Assembly: GCA_030268105.1 (NCBI GenBank)
Contig: BSDZ01000015.1
Coordinates: forward strand, 1,329,501 to 1,393,500
Reading direction: 5' to 3'
Length of the DNA: 64,000 bases
Source: Volvox africanus
Taxonomy: Eukaryota; Chlorophyta; Chlorophyceae; Chlamydomonadales; Volvocaceae
Shown here: piece after piece, positions 38,501-50,184 of the stretch
How the letters are laid out: every line of letters begins with the position of its first letter
Numbering within the stretch: the first letter of the stretch is position 1
Made by a program: the position numbers and the translations under genes
The notes under the pieces: generated by a model
Told to the model about the DNA's origin: nothing
Databases searched by the model: none
Seen by the model: only the letters and a program-made list of their open reading frames with translations

Positions 38501-40380
38501 CGTCACCCACTTCGACCTGCATCCAGAGCCCCTGCAGTGGCCTCGACATTTTGCGCAAAGTGGAGATTTATGCAGGTGGGTTGATTCGCCTGTCTTTCCT
38601 TCGCTTCCACCTTTCTGCATCCACATCCACATCCACATCCACATCCACACATACATATACATACTCACATGCATACTCACATACACACATTCACATTCAC
38701 ATACGCATCTACACATACACTTCCATATGCAGACAGACTAGGAAAGCGAAGAGGGCTTCACTGCCTATATGACTATATAGGGGAGGTAACGCATGTCTCG
38801 CGTGGAATACTGAGACCCCCTAGCATATCCGCCGCCTCGACAAATGCATGTGAATTTGAAAGGCAGGGTCGGGTAGGGTCGGATATAATGATATAATAAT
38901 AGAATGCATGGTGATATAAATTAGGTACAACGCGATGAAGCACGGTAATGACCGTTAGTTTCACGTGCTTACTGTGTCTCCATCCCATATATGTCTCACT
39001 CTTGGCAGTATACCTTTATCTCTCTAAATAGAGAGATACACTATATAATATAAATAGTATATATATAGTAAATACCTATATACGTATATAGTATATACTA
39101 TCCTGCCTGACCCGTGAGGTAACTACTCCATGTGCATTTGCAAATGTGGATGACTGCCATCTATGCGTGGGGATGCGGATGGTTCAATCTTCCCCGATGT
39201 GTCTGATCTGCATATCCTGATTTGCATGTAGTAGGGCGATGTCTCGACGATGTCCTCAGCATCTCGCTTCCCTCCGTCCTACATCTTATACCTTATCTTT
39301 CTGTACCTCTCTTTTACTCCTTTGAACCCTATACCTTTGAACCCTATAAGCCCTACCCTCCGCCCTCATTACATTGCATTCCCCAATTCCTCTTCCCTGA
39401 CTGTGACCCGCTGCTCTGTGCGTCCTTCTTGTATACATGCACATACTGTGCCCCCCGCCCGTCGTCCGAACGCCCCTCCCCGCAGACCAATCTCTGAAGT
39501 CCTTCGTGAAGTCCTTCCGCCTATTTCCCAGCGGAGGATCACCCAAAACTGTCTCCCCATCTTGGGGGCCGACCGGAAGCAATCTACTTAAGGGTAAGAA
39601 ACGCCTGAGCTGGTGCAGCGCCCGCGATCAGCACCTGCCGTTCATCCCCCCCTTCACACACACACACACACGTGCGTTCGCTTGATTTCTATAGTTGTAT
39701 CACTTACATCAAATGGTCTTTTCCCGCCCTTTTCCTCGTGGACACGCACGGACAACAGTTTCGCTTTACTGGACGAAGTATCAAGCCACTAACGCGTCGG
39801 TTTGTGTGGAGGTCAAGAAGCCCCTGACTATATTGGAACTTTGTGGCGGTTGGAAGTGGTGAGTGCTTGATTGCACGCTGCAAACGACCTCCACCAAAGG
39901 GTGTTAACTTAGGCTGATGATAAGGTGTATGTCTATGTGTCTATGTGTATGTATGAGTTGTACCGTTATCGCCAAGTTGGCGGCGTTTTCCGTTTTCCAT
40001 TCACTAACCCGCACTTAGGAATTGTGCCATATGTATTTATTTGCGCCACGTAAACGCTGCAAGGCGCAACTGAAATTCAAATGTCTTTTTCCTGCCACGT
40101 ACGACGCTACCCTGTGGCATTACTACTTTGTTTCGAGTTCTTTCATCCTTCCACCCCCTACCCCTCCACCCCCGGGCCCCCTTACGCCCAGTTCTGCATC
40201 TCGCTTGCCAGCCCCTCTTCCTTCCCAGCCGTCCCTTTCGCTTCAGAGAGATGAAAACTATCCCTTTCCTGATCCATCCCCTTCTATCTGTCTGTTTGTT
40301 CCATCCCATATTACTGCAGCTACATGCACCTCTTCAATCCAGACATGAAGTGCTGTCCACGTTCCACTTCGGCGCCATGA
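35566..40380 (+). CDS. Pherophorin 1 (secreted ECM glycoprotein, two pherophorin regions)
   Basis: Pherophorins (Pfam pherophorin/DUF3707) are secreted components of the volvocine extracellular matrix or cell wall. Eight exons: 35566-35609, 35808-35994, 36348-37111, 37757-37883, 38527-38575, 39486-39593, 39759-39858, 40320-40380; all phases agree, giving 479 residues. Residues 1-15 (MWRNSLFFTAVVLSW) form a signal peptide. Region A follows with the family hallmarks FPYSPC, GTYCFTLAV, CCSADL, then LNVNNDNC, TLNGVPT, LRISNLGL and MDELCVPP. Exon 3 continues about 140 residues further, with FPPCGVCIN and many Cys. The C-terminal region has LYCFDMFV, LDILRKVEIYA, VSPSWG, NASVCVEVKKPL, and ends LFNPDMKCCP. 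The long hydroxyproline-rich rod of many pherophorins is absent; there are only short Pro runs. The gene is convergent with pherophorin 2 and shares its exon plan. Confidence 0.88.
37511..37627 (+). repeat. 30-bp minisatellite in pherophorin 1 intron 3
   Basis: Four tandem, essentially perfect 30-base units (the last lacks its end), built from CATCAC/TATCAC motifs. Adjacent copies touch without unique spacers. Confidence 0.95.
38610..38720 (+). repeat. CATCCA / CACATA microsatellite tracts in pherophorin 1 intron 5
   Basis: A run of CATCCA hexamers at 38614-38650 grades into ACATAC-type units to about 38720. A shorter ACACAT run occurs at 38404-38436. Confidence 0.8.
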
Positions 40381-43249
40381 ATCGTCGAGGAGTCGCCAGG
40401 ATGCGCGCGATATGATATAGTTATCTGGAAATAACCGATCTATATGCTCATATATATGCCACTATCTATCATCAACATTACTATCATCAACCATCTTTAC
40501 AGTCTCTTTTTACAACGCTGCGTTAGTTATTTGCAAGGCTATGGTTCGCGCGTCACTCTATCCAGGAAAGTTCTATTATTCCTGTCATCGTTCCTGCGTG
40601 TGTCAAGATTACAAACTTGTTCATTCTGCAATGACGGATCGCGAGTGCATGAAAAAAATGCGTGCACTTATAATAAAAAATAATTGCAGGAATCTTGATG
40701 ACATGTTTTGATATATATACGCATATATATACGCATATATATACGCATAAGTACAGGGAAACTAGATAGCAGCAGGTGCGTCATGTTTCCAAGTAAGCCG
40801 CGCGGAATCGCCAAAGACTGGCGGGAAGGGCGCGAAAGCAGGCGAGGGGATTGGATCCCAGCTTGCCCACCAGCTTCATCTGTTCTTCGTTGTTTGTTTT
40901 TGAACGGCACGGGTTCGGGGCTGATCTGAGGTTTTTCCCCTCAGCCACTTGCATGTCGTGCCGAGCTAGACGAGTATCGACGAAACCTGTTGCGGCATTT
41001 TAGGAATGAAGGTTCGTTCTGTCACGCTTTTCATGCGACAACCGGCCGTACGGAGGACCTGAGTTGTCAAGGGCCGTACATCGTACACAAATGGCCAATT
41101 ATCCAGCATCTCCGAGAGCTTTCATATATGTATATATATCTTTGAGGTGCTACACTGTGGGCGACTTGCTCTGAAGGGACCAGCACCGGGAGCCCTGACC
41201 GATGCATTGTGGTGATATACACAAATGTATAACACAATAATACGCACAGGTCAGTGGTCTTCGTTCATTCATGCCGTGCCGTGCCGTGCGTGCTGCGGGT
41301 TCCCTTGCGTCGCCTGTACGGTGCATCGTCGGAGGGCGTACGTTTCCTAACCGCTCTTTTACCAGAATTGTCACGCCGTCCATAGTGCATGACAGGTCGT
41401 CGTCGTTTCGTTGAACTACTGGATTATTTCGGATCCGCTAGCGCCTTGTGTATGAGCTGTATGTTGACCCATCCACCTGCCAGTCAGAAGAGCTTCCTTC
41501 CTACTTGATAGAAAACCATCACGGCCTCTTACATCTTTCAGGGTATTTAGGGCAACCGAGTATCGTAGTGTTGCCATGTTTGCTGCACGGAGCGGTTTTT
41601 CTCTTTACATATGGTTTTTCTCCTTACATCCACCCCAGCTGAAGAGGGTTACTCAGTTGTCGCTGTGGCTGTGAAATGTCCGCACTTTCGCAACTTGATT
41701 GCCGCAATAGCAGATAAACAGATGTTTGTGTGCATATGTAACTATCTTCCGGCTGCGTGAACCCCATTTCATATTAATCAAGTCCTTAAGTATATAGGAA
41801 TAGTTGGCAAGTATAGTAGTTGAGCTACCCGCACACACACACACATAATTTCTATACATATACGAATATACGCATAAATACGAATATACGCGTATATTCG
41901 TGATATGCGATCATGCACTGCTCTACACGACGGACACATTGACCTTCAGTCGTACGTAGGCAGCATGAGTAAAATTGTGGGAATGCTGACTGTAATCCTT
42001 ATAAATGTATTGTACACGTACTGCGAGCACAACGACAACACTATCAACACTTTCAGCAAAAGTAGGCCACATCCTCAAGGTAGTCCAACTATCCTTACCC
42101 AGTGTATTTCTTCTGATATTCTAGGACATTCTACCCCTCTTGTATACGGTACAACACAAAAGATACAGGATTTCTCACAAGCAGCCTTCTAGGATTGGGT
42201 GCAGAATCGAAGCATTATCTCGTCATCTATAAAGGGATCTTTGTGGCTCATGAACAATTACGATAACAACGGACAGCCGCGTATTCCCCCCTTCGCTGTG
42301 TTTCGGCCCGGTGGTTAGGGCCGGCTGGTAGGTACTTGTCCTTTCAGGGCAAGTCGCCCAGCCACAGTGTAACATCTAAAATAATGGCAATGGAACATGG
42401 CCTATTCCCGAAGTCCCCCATACAATTTCCGCAGGCTACATGTGCTTAGGATGACAGATCAGGCCAGTCACGAATAGTCATTAAATAGTTTATCGGCAGT
42501 ACATCCTAGAAAAACCGTGACTGCTATTATTACGCATGCTGTTAAGGGCATGCGGTGACTTAGGAACACAAAACTGGGCCGTACTGCCGAGGTTGAGCAC
42601 AAGCTGGCAGGGCCCAAGTGGCCTCCTGAAGGGGTTGAGGTGTTCCCAGTTACCACACCGACATAAGCAGCTGACGAGAGCAGCACTGTGTAGATGTCCT
42701 GACGCCATGCGTGATTAATCCTTATCCTTAATCCTTAGTTTGGTAATTAATCTACCGGAGAACTATTCAGGATGCTCTTGGACAAGCTTCCAAGAAATGT
42801 CAGCCCTCTACCTGTGAAATCGGAGCACAGGTTGCCATTGTCGCCATCGCGGATCGCTGCGACTTTCCACGCAGGAAACTACCTAAAACGAGCTCTTATG
42901 GTTTGTAGTGAATTAGCGCACTTGGCTTCGCAAAATCGTTAACATTTACTAACGAAAATGGGATGACGTTGGGGACGTCACAGGATTATCCTTCCCACCT
43001 GTTGGCCTCAAGGTATTAGTTACAAACTCGTTGGGTCACGAAACTCGGGGAAAACTTCGCAATGGACTCCATGGAGGCAGTTCACCGCGTCATAATGGAT
43101 TCCAGTGCGGGATTGCAAATGCAATTGTTGAAGTCAGCAAAGCGCCCGGCCCCTCGTGGGCCGTATTACTTGATCTGACAATGTTCCGTTAATGAGTGTT
43201 GCTCATTCTCAACACTCCCCCGTGAGCGACACTCACTAAGTTCTCACGA
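40381..43249. other. Non-genic region right of pherophorin 1
   Basis: Contains a tandem ATATATACGC-type unit at 40714-40750, a perfect 20-bp palindrome at 41881-41900 and AT-rich sequence. Open frames such as 41905-42192 have no recognisable features. The segment 42930-43249 may be further Copia-related sequence adjoining the gag remnant. Confidence 0.45.
41881..41900. repeat. Perfect 20-bp palindrome
   Basis: CGAATATACG followed immediately by its reverse complement, within a run of ATACGAATATACGC repeats. Confidence 0.9.
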
Positions 43250-43690
43250 ACATCCCCCAGGCTACCATATTCCGGTTCCGCACTGTCTGCACAAAATCAG
43301 AGTGTTTGGATAATTTGTTGAACATATCTAATGCACGAGTTATATAATCATGCATGATTTCACCCGACTCGACTTTCAACGCCGCAAAGTTTTGAGATAC
43401 CGCTGTCACCCTTTCAACCCGACCCAGAGATCCTTAGCTTGGGTTGAGTTGTCGATGGTAGACTTGTGGTCTTTTGCAGTGAGCCTCATGATGATAATGG
43501 CCCGAGCGCGCTTGACTTTCTTCTGAACGGCAGAGTACGTCGGATCATCGACCGTCGGCATCTGAAACGCCGAGTCGACGAACTCGTCGAGCTCCTCGCA
43601 CTGTAACAAAGCATACATCTTGAGGAACCAATCATCAGCATTACTTGTTTTCAAAGTGTCCTTCCACGCGTTGGGATCCGCAGCAGACAT
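43250..43690 (-). pseudogene. Copia gag remnant
   Basis: From an ATG at 43690 the minus strand encodes a Ty1/Copia-type Gag start (WFLKMYALLQ, then ARAIIIMRLT and AKDLWVGL). A stop at 43406 interrupts it, but another frame continues with Gag-like residues (LKVESGEIMHDYITRALDMF), showing a frameshift. No protease or integrase follows. It lies about 100 bases downstream, in element sense, of the LTR at 43788-44208, as a gag should. Confidence 0.65.
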
Positions 43691-43771
43691 TTCGACAAAC
43701 CAGAAGTCGAAAACGGGCAAGCGACCAATCAACGCAAAGACAACTCAAGCAAGAACACAGCCACCGCCACA

Positions 43772-43787
43772 GGCGGGGCTCATAACC
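43772..43787 (-). other. Possible Copia primer-binding site
   Basis: Directly after the LTR end in element sense the minus strand reads GGTTATGAGCCCCGCC, resembling a primer-binding site complementary to an initiator-type tRNA 3' end. Weak match only. Confidence 0.35.
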
Positions 43788-44208
43788 TGTTAGAAAAACG
43801 TGTTGATGCAGCCGTAGCCTACGTATGAACCTGCAAGCTCTAAGCAGGTTAGTAGTCCGGCTGTCGCGTGTCCAACTGGTGAGCTGTACCGTGCCTCAAG
43901 CCTATTAAGAGACAAAGAACAAAAATCTCAAGCAAGCAACGGATTGTTACAAAACAGCTAATGAGGTATGAGAACCTCGCCAAATATATAGTCAAAGAGT
44001 TTAGTATCGTAGCATCAGTCTAGATCTTCAAGCGCACTGATTAGGCAAGTGATTGCTGGCTCAGTGTCAGAAGACCAAACGCCAGTCTTACGCCATGACA
44101 AAAACTTCATGACAGAAACAGCCTAAACAGGCAAGACCTAGATCCCACCGAGAATACCAGTCGTTAAGACAGCAATCTTAACTAAGGAAGTCAGGCTGTA
44201 ACTCGACA
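43788..44208 (-). mobile_element. Copia LTR (minus orientation)
   Basis: 421 bases starting TGTCGAGTTACAG and ending TAACA on the minus strand, preceded by a purine-rich GCGTGGGAG (polypurine tract). It matches 53551-53962 on the + strand over almost its whole length. It lies between the Copia reverse transcriptase and a gag remnant, so it acts as 3' LTR for one side and 5' LTR for the other. Confidence 0.8.
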
Positions 44209-45239
44209 CTCCCACGCGGACGGACTTCCTAACGTAACGCTCCTGTGAGATGTGAAGGGAACGCGCACGCCTGTCACGCTTGATCTCAAAGCCCAAGTAG
44301 AAGCATGCCTCTCCTAGGTCACGCATGTCAAAAGCCCCTCGCAACTGTGCCTTAATGCACTCAACCAGGCTGATTGACTTGCAGGCGATAAGTAAATCAT
44401 CCACATACACGAGGATGTAGACCTTTTCTCCATTCTCATCCTTAATGAACAAGCCTGGATCTGCTCCAAGACAGAGCGCAAACGCACATACCAGGCACGG
44501 GGAGCCTGGCACAAGCCATACAGCGATCGGCGAAGATGACATGCCATATTTGCATCACCCAGATGATAACCGGGCGGTTGCTCCGTGAACACTTCTTCCT
44601 CCAGTACACCATTGAGAAAAGCGGTTTTAATGTCGAGCTGATGCAGCTCGAGATCTTGCTCCGCCACAACAGCCAACAGTGCACGTAAAGTGGCATACTT
44701 GCCGACAAGCGCAAACACTTCCCCAAAATCAACTCCCTCCTTTTGGGTAAACCCCTTGGCGACCAGCCAAGCTTTATATCGCTCAACATTGCCATGGGCG
44801 TCACTCTTAAGTTTGAACACCCACTTCAGCCCGATCTGTTTTGCACCCTGGGGAAGCTCCTCAAGGTCCCAAGTACGATTTTCCGTCAGAGACCGCATTT
44901 CTTCGTCCATCGCCAACTTCCAGTGAGGCCAATCCTCACGAGCCTGTGCTTCAGCCAGCGTCTTAGGCTCAATCACTTCCTTAGCACCCGCAAGCAAAAC
45001 GTAATCCTTCAACAACGAGTTGGGCTTCCTTGCCCTACCAGACGTACGCGGTTGCGGAGTGGGGAAAGCGACTTCAGAACCAGATCCAGACCCCGAACCT
45101 GAACCCGAACCAGGGCCAGATCCGGATCCCAAACCAGGGGAAGAGCCCATATCGGCTGCTCCGCCCCCATCATCATCATCACCATCGGAGGAAACGTCAT
45201 CCTCCCCATCACTCTCATCTTCTTCCTCCTCGTCATCCT
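44209..45239 (-). pseudogene. Copia polyprotein remnant, reverse transcriptase part (left of the Gypsy insertion)
   Basis: Minus-strand frame with an acidic/Gly-Ser linker (GSGSGPGSGS), then Ty1/Copia RT motifs: RARKPNSLL, WKLAMDEEM, LKWVFKLK, LDIKTAFLNG, EQPPGYH, SLYGLCQAPRAWY. A 25-base deletion after LEQ (near 44457) shifts the frame; the catalytic YVDDLL motif lies in the next frame. Sequence after ERYVRKSV jumps straight to the polypurine tract, so RNase H is missing. It is continuous in frame with 52711-53193 if the Gypsy element and one target duplication are removed. Confidence 0.85.
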
Positions 45240-46063
45240 TGTTGTACCTCTCGTTCGCGTTTGCTCATGAGTATCTGCACGTCTGGAGACTATCGACACC
45301 GATGCGCGAGCACTTGCAAGTACAGCAAGGCAAGCGAGAGCAAACAGAGACAGCGGAAGACTTCAAGACGAAGAGAGATATAACTTACAGTCTTACGGGT
45401 CAGAATGATGCAATGGACGAAATCGCCGTCAGCGCCGGAAGCAAGCAATCATCACGCGGCGGTGATTAGCGAAGTTAAGGCTTAGCTCGGGCTAAGTAGA
45501 ATAGTGTATAGAAATAGTAATTTAGAACACACGAGTGTTCTCCGGTATCGGATATCTTGTCTAGCTTAGCCGTCCTCGCATCTGTTATACTCGCAGCATC
45601 GCAATGCCGTACGATTCACATTAGGAGGCCGATCCTAGATGTGACAACCCTACTGCGTCTAGGCGATGTCTACGCATAACAACGTATAAGCCTTTCCGGC
45701 ATTCGCATGATGCAAGGGTCCGGATAACGATATCCGGTTGCAGGGCATGCATCGCGACGAGTGCGGCGCTCTCAACGTGTGCTTTAATGAAGTAATATTA
45801 TATCAGATAATATTACTTATCGTTTCGTAGCACGAGCATAATGCGCACTTCAATGATTAGGTCATTCATGCATGCTAGGCGGATTTGCCATGGTGCGATG
45901 TCGCGATGGATCATGACAACATGCCAGATGCATATATAAATGTATGCGAATACATTTATATCATGCAGATTCATTCATATGTAATGCGTTCATCACAAAA
46001 GCACTTCGACTCATAGGATCGCGTCGACCTACGCGTCGACGGGAAATGAACCGTAGCACAACA
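45240..46063 (-). repeat. Gypsy 3' LTR
   Basis: Starts TGTTGTGC and ends CAACA on the minus strand (TG...CA termini). Near-identical to 51887-52710. Contains two perfect hairpins at 45790-45818 and 45934-45961. Confidence 0.97.
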
Positions 46064-46080
46064 ATTATCCCCCCTCCCGT
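46064..46080 (-). other. Gypsy polypurine tract
   Basis: Reads GGGAGGGGGGATAAT on the minus strand immediately before the 3' LTR, the expected second-strand primer. Confidence 0.8.
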
Positions 46081-46122
46081 ATGCAGCGTCCTCGCTGCAT
46101 CATACAGCATCGACTGCAGGGG

Positions 46123-49100
46123 TCATTGGGCTTGTGTGGCACGTTTGCGGGCTTCTTCGAGCAGGGGTTTCATGTCCTGTGAGAAGTTGCGTGCCGGTTC
46201 CCATGAGTTGTGCTCGTCGGTATACCCTGTCCACTTAACCAAGTACTCGTGTACTGTTCGCTTACGTCGGTGTCGGCCCACACGACGCGCGCGATAATCT
46301 AACACCCGCTCCACATCGTAAAACTTCTGTTTACCAGCGATCCAGGTCTCGGGAACTGGTTCGATCGCTGCGGGGGCGTTAGCAGGCTCAGGGACGGGTT
46401 CCGTACCACGATACGGACGAACAAGCGATACGTGAAACGTGGGGTGAATGGGCATATCAGCGGGCAATGCAAGCTCCACAGCCACATTCCCAACCATGCG
46501 CACGACAGGATACGGACCAATCCAGCGGGGTAAGAGTTTTCGGGATCCGTCGGCCAAGGAACGCAAGTTCTTGGTGCTTAGCAACACGAGTTGCCCTTCC
46601 GAAAACGTCACATCCTGCTTGGATTTGTTGTAGTATTCTGTCGTTCGTTGCTGCGCCGCGTCCAAACACGACTTCGCGTCTGTGATTCGGGACATAAAAG
46701 ACTTGGCAAAAAGTTTAGCAGCAGGCACGTTCACTTCCAACTCACGCCACACGGGTAGCGCGGGATGAAACCCGTAGTTAAGAAAGAACGGACTTTTGCC
46801 TGTAGAGCGGTTAACAGCGTTGTTAAGCGCGAATTCTGCCGCAGTCAAATATGTATCCCAAACAAGTGGTGTGCGACCAGCATAATTGCGCAACATATCA
46901 CCCAACGTGCGGTTTGTGCGTTCGGTTTGACCATCAGTCTGCGGGTGATACGCCGTGCTCAGGTTGACGCGCATGCCAACTAGTTTGCAGAGCGCTTCCC
47001 AAAACTTAGACGTGAACTGTCCACCGCGGTCCGAGATCACATTTTTGGGAATCCCGTGTAACCGAACCACATTATCGAAAAACAAACGTGCGGTTTGCTC
47101 AGCCGTGCAGGATGATGTGCATGGTGCTAGGTGAACCATCTTAGTCAGACGATCGACCATTACGAACACCGCATCGTATCCCCCCTCAGTTTTGGGCAGC
47201 GCGACTACGAAGTCCATGGAAACACTTTCCCAAGGCGCATCCGGGACAGGCAACGGTTGCAACAACCCATGGCCCTTACCGGACAAAGCCTTATTGCGCT
47301 GGCACAGACTGCATGTCTGGACGAAGTTCGCCGCATCCTTAGCCAAACGAGGCCACCAAAAGGAACGTTGCACCAAGTCGATCAATCGCTTGCTACCAGG
47401 GTGTCCTGCTAACGGGTCCTCGTGGAACCGCGCAAGGATGTCGTAGCGTAGCGCGTCGTCGTTCGGAACGACGATTTGCGTAGCTGCACCCTCCGTCCGT
47501 AGCCAAAGGCCATTCTGCTTGCGAAGGTTTTCTACATTAGCCGGGTCCGCGAACCAGGCGTCTGCGCTGTAGGCAACCTTCAACCGCTCCGCGAGGTCCG
47601 TCGCGATCGGAACCCCCTCGCTACGCGGCCGCACGACGGGCGCTGCCAAAATTGCAGCGTGTAGCGACGGATGTCGACTGAGAGCATCGGCAATATTCAA
47701 TTTACCAGAAATATACTCCCAGGTGCAGTTGAACCTAGCTAGATATTCCATCCACCTAGCTTGACGGCGGTTCAACGTCGGAACGCTTTGCAAAAACGTT
47801 AGGGGCTTGTGGTCAGTCTTTAAAGTAAACGGGCGTCCCTCGAGGTAACAGCGCCATTCCTTTAAAGCATGCAGCACAGCCAGAAGCTCCTGTTCCCCGG
47901 TGGTGTAGCGAATCTCCGCACCAGAAAACTTCTTACTCGTGAAGGCGATCGGTCGCCCTTCCTGTAGCAATACAGCGCCGCTTCCAAATATTGAGGCATC
48001 AGACACTACCTCAACACGAAATGGTAACGAGTAATCAGGGAATGCAAGGGTGACATCTTCGGCAACGATTCGTTTGAGCTCTTCGAATGCCCGCTGGCAT
48101 TGCGACGTCCACGACTCGAGCGAAACGAAAACGCCTTTGCGAGTTAAGTTAGTAAGCGGGGCCGCAATGATGGAATATTTTTCAATGAACTTCCGGAAAT
48201 AATTGGTCAAGCCAAGGAACTTACGCAGCTCCGTGAGGTTCTGAGGCGCGGGCCAATCGCGAACCACGGCGACCTTCCGCGGGTCCATCTTCACACCGGT
48301 GGCCGACACAATGTGGCCCAAATATTCCACCTGAGGCTGCGCCCAAAAGCATTTGGCGCGTTTAGCAAACAATTGCTCCCGCCTCATAACGTCGAGCACG
48401 AGCCGCAGATGCTCCAAGTGCTCCTCGCGCGTCTTAGAATATACCAAGATGTCATCCAGGTAGCAAACAACGAACCTGTCGATAAACGGCCTAAACATTC
48501 GGTCCATAACCGCCTGAAACGTCGCAGGGGCATTAGTCAAACCAAACGATAGGACCATATACTCAAAGTGACCGAAGGGCGTCCGAAAAGCGGTTTTCGG
48601 GATATCAGAGGCAGCGATGCGAATCTGATTGTAGCCCTGTTGTAAGTCAATTGAGGAAAAATAAGCCGATCCCTTCAGCTTATCCAACAGGTCGTCAACG
48701 CGTGGCAAAGGGTAGCGATTTTTCACCGTATTCGCATTTAACCCCCGGTAATCAATGCACATGCGCAAGGTCCCATCCTTCTTACCGACAAACAAAATCG
48801 GTGCAGAATACGGGGATGTGCTGGGGCGTATCATACCCTTCGCGAGCAAATCCGTCACCTGGCGCTTCACCTCGTCCAGTTCCAATGGACTCAACCTGTA
48901 CATTGGCCGGGCCGTAGGCTGCGCTCCAGGCATGAGAGGGATTGTGTGATCAACAGGACGCATAGGTGGTAGGCCAGGGATATCTTTAAAGACGTCCTCA
49001 TACTGCGACAGTAGGGCCTCAACCTCAGGATCCACAGAAATCTGCGCGGTGGTGACACAACAGCTCACCCGCGGCCTTAAAAGCAGTCCGTGGGCACCCT

Positions 49101-50184
49101 TCCGTAACAAACGGACGGCCTCCTTACGCCCGACTAGCTCTGGTTCGATTCGCGCGGCCATTGCGGTCACAGCGAAATTAACCATAGGCACCGCCTCAGT
49201 TTCGCCCCCCTTTGGTGTGACATGTTCGAACGACAGGAAAGGTACCTTAATCGACAGAGTACCCTTGCACATATGCAGGGTTGCGGTCTCCATGTCGATG
49301 CGCGCGCGGTACTGTCGTAATGTCGACGACCCCATTATGTACGGTGCAGTCTCTGCTAAGCCCTGCAGCACGTACGGCCGGGTCACAACACGCAAAGGGC
49401 CTAACGATAGGCTAAGGGTAATCCTGCCCACGATGGGATGCTTACCCCCGTCAGCAAGGGTAACCTGTGTACAATCAGACGACTCTGGGGACAACCCCAG
49501 CGCATTCACCTCTGCGACAGAGATGAAGTCGTCACTGGCACCGGTGTCAACAAGTGCCTTCAGAGTACGGCCATTCAAACCGATCTGAACCACAGGGACA
49601 CGGTTATCTATGAGCGACTGCCCAGCAGACAACGTCAGTGCACTTAGGGCGGGTCCGTAACCAACGGCACCCCCATCAGGAGCTTCGTACCAAACGTCAA
49701 CCGAGTAGGATAGGTGTGGCCACGGAGCCAACGTACCCTCCCGATCCACACCATTAAACAAAACGGTGCCCGGCTCGAACCGGTGGACATGCCGCATACC
49801 CCTTAACGATGCCTCTGCCTTGCGCCGACAGAAAGCGGGGAGTAAAACACATGCGGCAGTGTCTGGATATTGACGCCTACACCTCCTGTACATGGCCAAC
49901 TGTTCCGACATCTCACGCAGAGACGAGGGGATGAACAAAACCACGTGGTTAGACAGATCGATAGACGACAGGGGACGGCGAGGTGTAAACAAATTACACA
50001 ACGGGTCGAAGCAGAGAAGTCCCGTGCGTCCGTCAAGCGTGATGCGTCGCGCAATGACTCGCTCGATGTGTCCAAGTACACAAGGCAACAATGCCTTAAC
50101 GGCTGGCCGTAAGGATGACCACCGACCACGCGTTAGTTCAGAAAACCCAGGTAGAGCCCCCTCCGCAGGAACCCGGGCAAGCCC
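46123..50184 (-). CDS. pol: Gypsy Pol polyprotein (PR-RT-RH-IN-chromodomain)
   Basis: Makes the enzymes for reverse transcription and integration. Counted from 50091: aspartic protease with [10 protein letters not shown] near residue 180; reverse transcriptase about 385-570 with [23 protein letters not shown] and the catalytic YLDD near 542; RNase H about 690-780 ([18 protein letters not shown]); integrase with its HHCC zinc finger about 890-935, DDE residues in SMDFVV, SDRGGQF and DGQTERTN, and a GPY/F-like [10 protein letters not shown]-terminal chromodomain about 1258-1310 ([23 protein letters not shown]). The chromodomain places it in the chromovirus clade and probably directs insertion. 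The frame is open from the codon after the gag stop with no new ATG at the junction, so expression most likely needs stop-codon readthrough. Confidence 0.95.
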   Translation of the reverse strand, partial: GLARVPAEGALPGFSELTRGRWSSLRPAVKALLPCVLGHIERVIARRITLDGRTGLLCFDPLCNLFTPRRPLSSIDLSNHVVLFIPSSLREMSEQLAMYRRCRRQYPDTAACVLLPAFCRRKAEASLRGMRHVHRFEPGTVLFNGVDREGTLAPWPHLSYSVDVWYEAPDGGAVGYGPALSALTLSAGQSLIDNRVPVVQIGLNGRTLKALVDTGASDDFISVAEVNALGLSPESSDCTQVTLADGGKHPIVGRITLSLSLGPLRVVTRPYVLQGLAETAPYIMGSSTLRQYRARIDMETATLHMCKGTLSIKVPFLSFEHVTPKGGETEAVPMVNFAVTAMAARIEPELVGRKEAVRLLRKGAHGLLLRPRVSCCVTTAQISVDPEVEALLSQYEDVFKDIPGLPPMRPVDHTIPLMPGAQPTARPMYRLSPLELDEVKRQVTDLLAKGMIRPSTSPYSAPILFVGKKDGTLRMCIDYRGLNANTVKNRYPLPRVDDLLDKLKGSAYFSSIDLQQGYNQIRIAASDIPKTAFRTPFGHFEYMVLSFGLTNAPATFQAVMDRMFRPFIDRFVVCYLDDILVYSKTREEHLEHLRLVLDVMRREQLFAKRAKCFWAQPQVEYLGHIVSATGVKMDPRKVAVVRDWPAPQNLTELRKFLGLTNYFRKFIEKYSIIAAPLTNLTRKGVFVSLESWTSQCQRAFEELKRIVAEDVTLAFPDYSLPFRVEVVSDASIFGSGAVLLQEGRPIAFTSKKFSGAEIRYTTGEQELLAVLHALKEWRCYLEGRPFTLKTDHKPLTFLQSVPTLNRRQARWMEYLARFNCTWEYISGKLNIADALSRHPSLHAAILAAPVVRPRSEGVPIATDLAERLKVAYSADAWFADPANVENLRKQNGLWLRTEGAATQIVVPNDDALRYDILARFHEDPLAGHPGSKRLIDLVQRSFWWPRLAKDAANFVQTCSLCQRNKALSGKGHGLLQPLPVPDAPWESVSMDFVVALPKTEGGYDAVFVMVDRLTKMVHLAPCTSSCTAEQTARLFFDNVVRLHGIPKNVISDRGGQFTSKFWEALCKLVGMRVNLSTAYHPQTDGQTERTNRTLGDMLRNYAGRTPLVWDTYLTAAEFALNNAVNRSTGKSPFFLNYGFHPALPVWRELEVNVPAAKLFAKSFMSRITDAKSCLDAAQQRTTEYYNKSKQDVTFSEGQLVLLSTKNLRSLADGSRKLLPRWIGPYPVVRMVGNVAVELALPADMPIHPTFHVSLVRPYRGTEPVPEPANAPAAIEPVPETWIAGKQKFYDVERVLDYRARRVGRHRRKRTVHEYLVKWTGYTDEHNSWEPARNFSQDMKPLLEEARKRATQAQ

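Noticed and set aside
41905..42192. 95-residue plus-strand open frame
   Set aside because: AT-rich, no domain or signal, and in a transposon-flanking region.
43182..43214. Second LTR start (GGGGGAG followed by TGTTGAG on the minus strand)
   Set aside because: It looks like a polypurine tract plus LTR start, but the following sequence matches neither Copia LTR in the window, so no element could be defined.
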